Source of the DNA: Prasinococcaceae sp. CCMP 1430
Lineage: Eukaryota > Prasinodermophyta > Palmophyllophyceae > Prasinococcales > Prasinococcaceae
Direction: 5' to 3'
Assembly: GCA_013416795.1 (NCBI GenBank)
Contig: RQSC01000808.1
Coordinates: 52,616 to 75,918 of the forward strand
Length of the DNA: 23,303 bases
Every line of letters starts with the position of its first letter. Within the stretch, counting starts at the first letter, position 1. Both the position numbers and the translations under genes were made by a program. Shown one piece after another: positions 1 to 7,905 of the stretch. The notes beneath the pieces are model-generated. The model saw only the letters and a list, made by a program, of their open reading frames with translations, did not search any database and had not been told where the DNA came from.

Positions 1-2
1 CC

Positions 3-1223
3 GGGCCGCGAGCAGCGCCGCGGCGTGCGCGGCCGGTGGCGGCGGTGGCGGCGGTGGGAGGCGAGGCAGAGCCGTGGAGCGTCGCAGGTAGGTGGTGCGT
101 TGTGACGGGGGCAAACACGGGCATCGGCAAAGAGGTGGCGCGTGGGTTGGTTCGTGAGGGCGCCAAAGTGGTCCTCGCGTGCCGCGATGCCGACAAGGCC
201 GCAGCGGCTGCAGCGGAGCTCGCGGCGATGCCCGGTGCCGACGAAGTCGAGACCGCCGTGCTCGACGTCGCGTCCCCAGCAAGCGTGCGCGCCTTCGCGA
301 AGAGCTTTCGATCCTCGGGTCGTGAGCTGCTCTTGCTCGTCAACAACGCGGGCATCATGGGGCAGCTGCCGGAGCTGAGCATGCCTTTCGCGAAGAACAC
401 GTTCCCCTACCATTTTGATGCCGAGGCGTACGAGCGCATGCGCGAGTACGACCCGGCGCTGTGCACCAACTATCTCGGGCCGTTTCTGCTCACGTACGAG
501 CTGTTGCTGTCGCCGGGGGCGGCGGAGTATTGTCACCCCCGGGCGCGCGTGGTCAACGTCGCGAGCGACGCGCACTACCGCGGCGAGGTGCGCTTTGAGG
601 GCGGAAGGCTCGTCACGACGCAGCAGTGGTCGGGGCAGCTGGGCAAGTTCAAGGACGACTGGTACGCGGCGTACGCGCGCTCGAAACTGTGTCAGATGCT
701 CTCGACCGTCGTCTTCAACCAAAAGATGGTCGAGGCCGGGCGGAGCTGCTGCGCGCTCGCCGTGTCGCCCGGTCGCACCAGGACAGAGCTTATGCGCCAC
801 GTCGACGACCATCGCTCCGGCATTCTCGGCGCGCTCGCGCCGTTTGCCAAGAGCTTCCAGCCGGTGGAGAAGGGCGCCGAGACGGTCGTCTGGGCGTGCG
901 TTGGAGCCGAGCTCTGCGCGGATGGCCCGGAGATGACCCACTACCTCGAAAACATGGACGAGGGCTGGGCGGCTGAGGAGGCTGGCGACCTCGAGGTCGG
1001 CCAGAAGCTGTGGGACTGGTCGTGCAAGCTGATGGGCATCAATTTCGAATTCGCGGCGACCGAAAGCGGCGATGCCGGGCTGCGCGACCCGCGCACGGGC
1101 CTCTTTTTCGACCCCAGCGCACCGCGCGGCGAGGCGGCCGCCGCGGAGTACGTACCCATCGACTGGGCGGCGATGAATGACGACTCCCAAGAAGACGGCG
1201 TCATCGACGCGAGCGTGCGGTAG
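3..1223 (+). CDS. Short-chain dehydrogenase/reductase (RDH/DHRS-like), 5' end outside the window
   Basis: The frame is open from the first bases of the window and has no upstream ATG, so the 5' end probably lies to the left. Counting from codon 36, the Rossmann cofactor motif TGANTGIG is at residues 24-31 and NNAG at 103-106. The catalytic triad is Ser177 (in VNVASDAH), Tyr213 and Lys217 (YARSK). A PG-x3-T element follows in SPGRTRTEL. These are the hallmarks of a classical NAD(P)H-dependent SDR. Overall it resembles the retinol dehydrogenase 11-14, DHRS12 and WWOX group, which reduces or oxidises lipophilic alcohols and aldehydes; the substrate cannot be read from sequence. At about 395 residues it is longer than a 250-300 residue core SDR, with an extra C-terminal segment ending in DASVR. 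It is a single exon in the window. It converges on the inositol-monophosphatase gene with 171 bp between the stop codons. Confidence 0.88.
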   Translation, partial: GPRAAPRRARPVAAVAAVGGEAEPWSVAGRWCVVTGANTGIGKEVARGLVREGAKVVLACRDADKAAAAAAELAAMPGADEVETAVLDVASPASVRAFAKSFRSSGRELLLLVNNAGIMGQLPELSMPFAKNTFPYHFDAEAYERMREYDPALCTNYLGPFLLTYELLLSPGAAEYCHPRARVVNVASDAHYRGEVRFEGGRLVTTQQWSGQLGKFKDDWYAAYARSKLCQMLSTVVFNQKMVEAGRSCCALAVSPGRTRTELMRHVDDHRSGILGALAPFAKSFQPVEKGAETVVWACVGAELCADGPEMTHYLENMDEGWAAEEAGDLEVGQKLWDWSCKLMGINFEFAATESGDAGLRDPRTGLFFDPSAPRGEAAAAEYVPIDWAAMNDDSQEDGVIDASVR

Positions 1224-1394
1224 CAGCGCATCGGCGCCCTCCTCTGCCCGCCCCCGGTAATTATTTTCTGCGGCTGCGTTACAGCGTGCGTTGCTCACCG
1301 CCGTGCGGGGCGCGTTCAGTCGTCGCACGCGCCACGATTCTCCGGTGAGTGACTCACGGTACGACTGCGCTCCAACTCACGCACGACGTGCTGC

Positions 1395-2430
1395 TCACGC
1401 CAGCATCTTGCCGTAAGAATCGCGCAGCTTGCCATTGGTGGCCAGCACCCTCCGCGCCATGAGGTCGAAGTCTCCGCCGTCAATGTCCGACACGGCGCCG
1501 CCGGCCTCCTCGACGACCACCGCGGCGGCCGCGCAGTCCCACGGGCCGCCGAAGCCGTCCTCGTAAAAGGCATCGAGGCGGCCGCACGCGACACCCACCA
1601 TGTTCATCGCGCACGAGCCAGAGCAGCGCAGGGAGCGCGAGCTCTCGCACACGGCGCGCACGCGGCGCATGATGTTGTCCATCGTCGCGACGTCGCGACT
1701 CGTCCCGATCTCGGTGGCCACCAGGGCTTTCTTTGGCGTGTCGGTCGACGACACAGAGATGCGCTCGCCGTTCAGAAAGGCGCCCTGGCCGCGCTGCGCG
1801 TGGAACGTCTCCTGTAGCAATCGACGCCGCGCGCGCGCGTAGAGGCACGGGTTAGCGCTCTTGCGCGCCCGCGCGCTTCGCGGTGGGATGTGTCCCTGAG
1901 GGATCGTCGCTCGCGATGCGCGGCTCCCTCACCTTCAGGATGGGGTTGTGCACCACGCCGACCACCGCCTTCTTGTCCACCGCGAGCCCAACGCACACGC
2001 ACGAGAACGGGAAGCGGTGGACGAAGTTGGTGGTGCCATCGAGCGGATCGACCATCCACGTGGGCGCGTCGGTCAGCTCGGGGGTGCCGCCCGTAGCGGA
2101 CTCCTCCTCTCCGATGAAGCAGTGCGAGGGGAACTCGGCGCGCAGGCGCCCCAGGATGAGCTCCTCGCAAGCTTTGTCCGTTTCCGTGACGAGGTCCACA
2201 TCGCCCTTGTGCTCAACATTGCGCTCGCCTTCCCAGCCCTTGGCGATGAGCTCGCCGGCGGCCGTGGCCACCTCGAGGGCAACTGAGAGGCATTTCGCGA
2301 GCTCGTCGTCACTGAGCGTCGCCGTGCCGCCCGCCATCGCCTCTGCCGCGACACAGTGCCGCCGTCCTCCGTGGCCGCTGCCGCTGCGAAAGGCCGAGCT
2401 TGCCGCTGCCGCCGCCGCGCGGCACGCCAT
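1395..2430 (-). CDS. Inositol monophosphatase family protein, two exons
   Basis: Exon 1 is 2430-1933 and exon 2 is 1811-1395, joined in phase 0 across a 121-nt intron (donor GTGAGG, acceptor CTACAG). The product is 304 aa. The metal-binding signatures of the Mg2+-dependent, Li+-sensitive phosphatase fold are present: GEE (in FIGEEES), DPLDGTTNF, and the second motif WDCAAAAVVVEEAGG near the C-terminus. The splice restores the family sequence NPILKETF...RGQGAFLNG exactly, which supports the junction. Likely activity is hydrolysis of inositol 1-phosphate or a related sugar phosphate such as histidinol phosphate or galactose 1-phosphate; the motifs do not separate these. The first ATG gives an Ala/Arg-rich leader of about 31 residues that could be a targeting peptide. 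A second ATG at 2337 (MAGGTATL) would give a cytosolic form that starts near the usual domain boundary. Confidence 0.9.
1812..1932 (-). other. Intron of the inositol-monophosphatase gene
   Basis: GT-AG intron of 121 nt. The donor follows an AAG codon and the acceptor precedes GAG. Reading through it gives a stop, while removing it restores a continuous family match. Confidence 0.85.
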
Positions 2431-3688
2431 CCTTGTTCGGTGAGGCGGTGCGCGCGCCGGGCTGCGCCGAGTGGCGCGAGTGGTCGTTCGTGATCGACCG
2501 ATACGGCGATCACGGAGCGCTCTGTCTGGGGCAGACCACTCCCCCCGGGCACGTCCCCTCCGCTCTCGTGCCCGCAGTCACCGCGCTGGCCCCAAACCGT
2601 AATTCGTGAGGCCGCCAGCGCGCGGCGCGCTGTGGCGCACCCACGAATTAGGGTAAATTCACGTCCTTAGAGGGTCCACAAGAAGGCCGCAAACACATGC
2701 GCTCTGATGGGGCGCCCGCCGCGCTCCGCGCGCGGCTCCGCGCCGCGCGGGTTGAGGTTCCGCGGCCGTCGCGATTTCACCGGGCAGATATTTGCGCTCT
2801 TTTCAGCACCTGCAGAGGTCAGCTCGGGTGCTCGTGCAACGATACCAATATCGATGGTTCAGCCGCAGCCGCGACGGGCGCGCATTACACAGTAAGCCAT
2901 CGCCGGCCCGTGCCGAGGGGGGCCACAGCGCACGCGCGCGGGACTGCGCGCCCGGGCGCCCGCCGCGCCGCTGCTCTGCGCCTGCGCGACCAGCTTGTAG
3001 TCGGCCGCCGGCTGCAGGGCCGGCGAGACGTCGCTGGCCACCAGCTTGGCCTGCTGCGACCACGACGTCCCGTCGCGCAAGAACCGGAGGCGCGGGCGGG
3101 CGCGCACCTTCACTCACCCACGACCCGACGCGCCGGCACGCACGCCCGGCGCTGTGGCGGGGGCACATGCGCGCGCGCGTGCACCCCCACGCACGGCGGC
3201 CCCAACAGCCTCGTGCACGCTCGTGCGGATCGCGTTAGGGCTACCGCGTACAGTATGGGTTCGGTTTCGGGCCAGGGTCCGGATTTAGGGGTACTGTGTC
3301 TAGCTAGAGGCGCTCTGCCGCCAAGACGAGTGCCGCAGCAGCGAGCGCGTCGCACCACTTGGGCACCGCGCATGGCAACCTCGCGAAGAAGACCTACGCG
3401 GCTGCGCGGCAGCATTGAGCTGAGCTCGCTCCTGGCACTCCCGTTGGCCGGCCGCGCAAGCCATGCTCTCCTACGATCGCATGCATATCTTCATGGACTC
3501 GCACGCGCGCTCCACACATGAGAAAGGCAATCGCTGTGGGATTTACACCTCGCGTCAAAGAGGGCCCTCATCCGCACGTCTGCGACCGGGCGGCCCCGCT
3601 GGCACGTGCCCACCGGCGACGGCGCGAGGACGACGTTTGTCGCGCCCGATCGCTCAATGTAAGGGCCAAGCAGACCCATGCGGGCGAA
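2431..3688. other. Intergenic region of about 1.26 kb
   Basis: This lies between the 5' end of the phosphatase gene and the 3' end of the acidic/aromatic membrane-protein gene, both on the minus strand. The left part (2431-2700) should hold the phosphatase promoter; no TATA box or clear core element is seen. The rest has mixed composition with long GC-alternating stretches. Open frames here look like chance products of GC-rich DNA, with Arg/Ala/Pro-rich translations. The one exception is the minus-strand stretch at about 2940-3100, listed separately. No tRNA- or rRNA-like structure was recognised. Confidence 0.6.
2940..3100 (-). other. Coding-like minus-strand stretch, possible exon or gene remnant
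   Basis: About 50 codons read with almost entirely G or C third positions and a balanced amino-acid composition (FLRDGTSWSQQAKLVASD, then a stretch containing ADYKLVAQAQ). The surrounding frames give the Arg/Ala/Pro bias of random GC-rich DNA. The GTSWSQQAKLVASD part is faintly like an FG-GAP-type beta strand, but this is only an impression. There is no convincing start, and I could not define both splice sites. It may be an unrecognised exon, a decayed gene fragment, or chance. Confidence 0.2.
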
Positions 3689-5384
3689 TCATTGCAACAC
3701 CTTCCTCGCCGCGCGGCGTGTGTGCTTCCCAACGCCCTCGCCGTGTGCGAGCTCATGCGTTCGCTCGGGATCGTGCCCATGCTCGGCCTCCCTCATCCCC
3801 CCCGACTGCTGCTGCTGCTGGTGCTCCTGCTCGTGCGTTCGCGTCACCTGCGCGTGCGCCGCGTCGAGCTCGGCGAGCCCCTCCTCAAAGGCAATGAGAT
3901 CGGCGATGGACGCACGATCAGCTGCCTTGCGCGCCGCGCGGAGGCGCCGCTGCGCCCGCAGCTGCGCGAGCGCGCCTCCCCCATCCTCCCGCCTCGAATT
4001 GCGCGCGCCTGCCCCCTCCGCGTCAGCGGCGGCCTGCTGCACTAGGCTGCGCCTGTTGCCGCCCTCCCCCCCCGCCGTTTGGTCCCCCCAGAAGAGCATC
4101 TCGTAGTCGTAGCCGTCGTCGTTGAGCTGAAAATACAGGTCGTTGTCGAAGCGAGCCAGATCGTTGAAGTTGGACTGCTCCTTGCCCATCTGCCAGTCGC
4201 GCGACCAATCGTGGAATTCGTCCAGTTCATCGGGGTCGTTGAAGTCCGGCCAGAACTGGTTGTCTTCGAGGACCATCTCGAAGTCGTCGTCGTCGAACGC
4301 CCACTCGTTGTAGGGCGCACTCCCCTGCCTGAGCGCGTACGGGACCACGCCAGGCGCTAGACCCGACTCGGCCTCGAAGTAGGACAGATAGTCCCAGTCG
4401 TCGTATGGCATGATGTAGTCGAACTCGAAGTCATGGATCTTGAGATCGGAAGCCTCCTTCCAAAAGTAGTCCTGGTCCTCTCCGAAGTACGTCTCCGCGT
4501 AGTCCTTCCAGAAGTCCTCGTCCCAGCTCCACTCGTCGGCGAAGTCTTCCTCTAGCTCATCGTCCCACCACTGTCCATACGAGTAGTATTCATCGTAGTA
4601 GTAGCTGTCGTCGTAGCTGTTGTACTGGTACCCGTAGTAGTCGTAGTAGTACGACGTGCCGAACCACGCCTGCCCCATCGCCTGAAAGCCGCTGGCAAAC
4701 GTCGAAGCCGCGGGCGCCACTGTCTGGCCGACCTTGTACGCTGCGTCATTGAGCGTCTTCACAGCGCCGTTCGACTGCACCGTCTCGCCCACGCTGTACG
4801 CGACGCTGTTCATGGCGGTGGCCTAAGAGTGGGAGGCGGGTTGGGTTTGGGGGGTGGGTTTGGGGATGGGGGTCGAAAGGGTGGTCAGCTGCGCGCGCGC
4901 GCGCGGGGACTTCGACGAGCGATCGATTTCCGCCTCCTTGGCGCCGCTCCGATGCCGGCGCGCGCGCCCTGGCGCGGGGGCCACCGCCACCAGAGGCCAC
5001 GGCGCATCGGCACGCCGGAGTCGCCGGCCGTGCAAGGTACCCTAACTCGCGCGCACCGTGCTGAGCGCCGCGTGGCACCCGCGCCGCCGTCGCGGGCACT
5101 GTCACGCCCTCCCTAACCCGGGGCGCCCATGCGCCCGGATGCTCCGCACGAGCAGCGTGCCAGTGGCAGCGGCGACGCCGGCGCGCGCGCCACGCCGCCC
5201 GCACCTTATCGGAGATGTACGCGTGCGCCTTGCGCACGTGCTCGATCTCCCAAAGCATCTCCGAGTAGTACGCCCCCAGCGCTATGACCACGACGAGGAT
5301 GAGCCCGACGAGCGCGGTCTTCTGCGTCTGCGACAGGCGCGCGCGGCGCTTCGCCTTCAGGCGCGGATCCGAGTCCGACGCCAT
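3689..5384 (-). CDS. Single-pass membrane protein with Tyr/Asp/Trp-rich acidic domain, two exons, function unknown
   Basis: Exon 1 is 5384-5205 (60 codons) and exon 2 is 4822-3689. They join in phase 0 over a 382-nt intron (donor GTGCGG, acceptor CTCTTAG) to give 437 aa. Residues 1-22 are basic (LKAKRRAR). Residues 24-40 form one hydrophobic helix (ALVGLILVVVIALGAYY), followed by a short amphipathic segment. The basic N-terminal flank suggests N-in/C-out topology, so the bulk would face a lumen or the outside. Residues 118-143 contain 14 Tyr in 26 positions. The acidic/aromatic character (D, E, Y, W, F) continues to about residue 305. A charged, helical, Gln-rich tail follows, with QQQQQ encoded by a CAG-type run. 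I recognise no domain. Lumenal acidic Tyr clusters could be substrates for tyrosine sulfation or bind cations; this is inference. An E2F-like word lies 160 bp upstream. Confidence 0.75.
4823..5204 (-). other. Intron of the acidic/aromatic membrane-protein gene
   Basis: GT-AG intron of 382 nt, the longest inferred in the window. It carries an alternating (GC)n tract near 4892-4907 and G-rich tracts near 4829-4870. Removing it joins AYISDK to ATAMNSVAY in frame. Confidence 0.7.
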
Positions 5385-5543
5385 CGCGCGCGCTCGGTCC
5401 CGCCCCGCCCCTCCCCCGCTCCGTGCGCCTCTGCCCCCGCCCCGCGCCGCCCGCCGCGGTTCGCCGCGCCCGGCACACCGCGCGCTCGCCCGCGGCGCGG
5501 CGGGGTCGCACCGCCCGGGCGCGCCAATTCCCCCGTCGCGCAA

Positions 5544-5552
5544 TTTCCCGCG
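5544..5552. promoter_or_regulatory. E2F-like word TTTCCCGCG
   Basis: Matches the E2F/DP core TTTSSCGS on the plus strand, 160 bp upstream of the ATG of the acidic/aromatic membrane-protein gene. A CCAAT pentamer lies close by at 5525-5529. Eight- to nine-base words like this can occur by chance, so support is weak. Confidence 0.3.
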
Positions 5553-5873
5553 TTTCGCTCCGTCGCGAACCATCTCGCCGCACCCGTCCGGCCCCGATTA
5601 CGCCCCGGCGCGTTCCGTCAAACCGCACAGCGGAGAGGGAGAGAGAGAGGAAGCTCCGACCTTCGCTCCCTCCGCCCCCTCCTCGCCCCGCGCGGCGCGC
5701 GCGCGCGCTCGGGGAACCGGCCCATCCCATCCCATCCATACGAAATGATCTGGCGCAGGTCAAAACGAATGCGAAGGGCACGCACCGGCGACGAACGGGC
5801 ACAGTCAACGGACCTTCAAATGAAAAAATAGTGAATGCAAAAACATCTACATTACGGATCAAATGATCGCGTG

Positions 5874-5902
5874 CCGCAAAACTACCGCAAAACCCGCAAA
5901 AC
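5874..5902 (+). repeat. Three copies of CCGCAAAAC
   Basis: Identical nonamers start at 5874, 5885 and 5894, within the A+T-richer island about 500 bp upstream of the membrane-protein ATG. The even spacing suggests either a small tandem expansion or a clustered binding site. Function is unknown. Confidence 0.55.
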
Positions 5903-6212
5903 AGAAGGGAGATCAAAACGCACGCCCTTCGGGCGGAGCGGCTGGGGGGGGGGGGGCCCGGCCGGGCCGCAGAACGCGTGCGCGCACTTCGACCTGCACT
6001 TCGAACGGGCCTCAAAAACCATTCGGGTTGTAATTAGGGTCAGGGTTACTACAGTACATACCTCGTTTTTCTTTTCTTTTGAGGGAGACATTCGAACCAT
6101 CCTTCTTTTCAATCGGCCACGGCACTTTTTTTTTTTTTTTAAATTTTTGGCACCCCCTTCCTTCCCGAGGCACGTGCGCGCAGGCACGTCGAAACGCAGG
6201 CGTTGGCGTTTG

Positions 6213-6256
6213 CCCCTGGTCGCGCGCGCGGGGCGCCCCTGGTCGCGCGCGCGGGG
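6213..6256 (+). repeat. 21-bp direct duplication, period 23
   Basis: CCCCTGGTCGCGCGCGCGGGG occurs at 6213-6233 and again, identical, at 6236-6256. The central alternating CG block is Z-DNA-prone. It is intergenic. Confidence 0.7.
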
Positions 6257-6494
6257 TGTGGGGGCGCAGCGAGCGAGAGCGCCGCCGCCGGCGCTGCGGC
6301 GGCGGCGGCGCGCAGCGCAAGGGGGCGACGAGAGTGTGCTGCGGATGGCGTTACCCGGTGGGTGGGGAGCTAGAGAGGACCAGCCGCAGCCCGGGGCGGG
6401 CGGGGGGAAGGGATGAAGTGTCGGGGGCGGAGGAGGGGGGAGCAGGCAGACGCCAGCGCCGGCGTCCCATGCCCACTGCCTCGCTCCGCCTCGC

Positions 6495-6535
6495 GCGCCA
6501 GGCGACGCCCGCGCCAGGCGACGCCCGCGCCAGGT
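6495..6535 (+). repeat. 16-bp tandem repeat, about 2.5 copies
   Basis: GCGCCAGGCGACGCCC is repeated at 6495-6510 and 6511-6526, with a partial third copy from 6527. It lies just downstream of the HMG-box gene stop codon, which reads on the minus strand. Confidence 0.7.
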
Positions 6536-6621
6536 GTACCACCTGTGGGGATGCCCCCCCATCCCCCCTCCCGCCCCTCGCGCCCCCGTGCGCGCTGCAG
6601 GTCAGCAGAGAGGGGGGGCGC

Positions 6622-7268
6622 CTACTTCTTGCCCTTCTTCTTCTTGCCGGCGCCGCTGTTCTTGGGGTTCTCCGGCGCGTCGTTCCACAGCGTGGCGACC
6701 TTGGCGAACACGTCGTTCTGGTTCATGCCGGGGTTCTGCATGCGGATCTGCTTGGTGTGCGCCTTCACGAACAGGTTGTACGCGGTCGGCTGCGCAGGTG
6801 TGCGTGTACGAGGGGGCGGGGTTGTCGCGCGAGCGGGGGCGTCAGGAATCGTCGCGAAAGCCTTGAGGGGCGCGCGCGCGTGGCCGTGGGCGCCCGCGGT
6901 CGGCGAGCGCCGGCGAGGCCCAGCGGGCTGAAATTCAAACGGGGAGAGGGGAGGGCGCCTGACCGTGCGGGGCCAAGCACGCAGTGCTCAGCCGGCCGGT
7001 CGGCCGGCCGCCCGTTCGCGCTGGCAGCGGCGACATCGATCGTGGTGCCTTCCCCCCCGCTGCCTATCTCCCTGCCCTCCCTCCCCCCCAACGCGCGCCC
7101 GCGCGCCCGCACCTCGCGCTTCTTGCGCGGCACGACGACGACGTCCTTGTCGCCGCGCTTGCGCTTGTCGCCCGCCGCGCCGCCCTCGGCCTCGAGCTGG
7201 TCGGCAATCCTCGTGAAGGCCGCGGCGAGCTCCGTGCTGATGATCTTCCACGTCTCGGCGTCCGACAT
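6622..7268 (-). CDS. Small HMG-box/YABBY-like nuclear protein, two exons
   Basis: Exon 1 is 7268-7113 (52 codons) and exon 2 is 6789-6622. They join in phase 0 over a 323-nt intron (donor GTGCGG, acceptor TGCGCAG) for 107 aa. The N-terminal 25 residues look helical. They are followed by basic clusters (DKRKRGDK, PRKKRE) that would serve as nuclear localisation signals. The junction creates KKREPTAYNLFVKAH, the typical opening of an HMG-type box. IRMQNPGMNQNDVFAKVATLW follows with the box's conserved NPG and terminal Trp. The box is short, about 45 residues as in YABBY or truncated HMG domains, and ends in a Lys-rich tail (GKKKKGKK). The likely role is non-specific DNA bending or chromatin architecture, or transcriptional regulation. 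The true subfamily is uncertain because the third helix is short. Confidence 0.8.
6790..7112 (-). other. Intron of the HMG-box gene
   Basis: GT-AG intron of 323 nt. It includes a GGCCGG-rich near-palindrome at about 6990-7013. Its removal unites the basic region with the HMG-like helix in frame. Confidence 0.75.
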
Positions 7269-7905
7269 GGCGGCGGAGTGCGAGCGGAAAGGGGGGGAGG
7301 CGAGGGGGGGCGGGGGCGCTCGGTCTGTGCGCCTGCGCAGGGTGTGGCGCCCGCGCTCGCCCTCCCCCCACCGCCTCCCCCCGAAAGCGAAAGCGACGCC
7401 CACGCAGCAAAAAAAAAAAAACGGCGTGCGAAACAGAATCACTCCGCACTTTGTGATGTCCATATGAAAATGCATTTCGTCGTAATCCGCGGAAACGATT
7501 CGACGGCACTCCGACCGCACCGGCGCCGCGGTTGAAACGCAGACGCGCTCCTGATCACACCAAGGGGAAAAAAAAAAACCGACGGGCGTTCCGCCGAGTC
7601 ACTGCTGACATCGATTGCTGACTGACAGTGGGACGGCAAGCGCTGACCCCAGGCAGCTCGCGGTCCTGACCAGGTCACGACACGCCCGGGCTGGCGCCGG
7701 CCGCCAGCGAGGCTCTCGTTGCGGCGGGGGCTCGTCGGCAGTGCGACGGGCGATTCGAGGGTCACAGAGGGACGCGCGCACGGCTTACCGCGAGCGGGCG
7801 AGGGCGTGGCGCGCGCAGCTGGGCGTGTGGCAGCTCCGCGAACGCGTGCGCGCCGCGCTGGCCCGGTCGGCCGTCCACCCCCATCCCCGGCCCCCAAAGC
7901 AAGGC
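7269..7905. other. Intergenic region between the HMG-box and ORC1 genes, with two poly(A) tracts
   Basis: This 637-bp stretch holds the 5' flank of the HMG-box gene and the 3' flank of ORC1, both on the minus strand. A 13-A run (7409-7421) and an 11-A run (7568-7578) bracket an A+T-richer segment at 7430-7530. Rigid poly(dA:dT) tracts exclude nucleosomes in many eukaryotes, so this may be the HMG-box promoter. No TATA box is evident and no coding sequence is supported. Confidence 0.5.

Larger units (their letters stand above)
5385..6621. other. Intergenic region of about 1.24 kb with an A+T-richer island and simple repeats
   Basis: This lies between the 5' end of the membrane-protein gene and the 3' end of the HMG-box gene. 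The left 350 bp are very GC-rich. Positions 5740-5920 are much richer in A+T than the surroundings and may mark a nucleosome-depleted element. Simple-sequence features follow: a 13-G run at 5944-5956, a 15-T run at 6126-6140, and two short tandem duplications described separately. No coding sequence is convincing; translations are homopolymeric or Arg/Ala/Pro-biased. Confidence 0.6.

Noticed and set aside
2697-3521. Long plus-strand open frame of 274 codons
   Set aside because: Arg/Ala/Pro-biased translation typical of stop-poor GC-rich DNA, no recognisable domain, and third-position pattern not coding-like.
5944-5956. 13-G run as a G-quadruplex
   Set aside because: A single homopolymer without further nearby G tracts. 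It can fold in principle, but nothing here supports a function, and runs like this are also frequent sequencing errors.
2648-6045. Several TTAGGG-like words in intergenic DNA (near 2648, 3235, 3283, 6033), possibly interstitial telomere repeats
   Set aside because: All are single and degenerate, and a rough count from base composition predicts several such hexamers in 23 kb. Only the full AAACCCTAA at 10640 was kept.
6080-6100. GGTTCGAA word on the minus strand as a possible tRNA T-loop
   Set aside because: The flanks do not pair as a T-stem, and no anticodon or acceptor stem fits around it.
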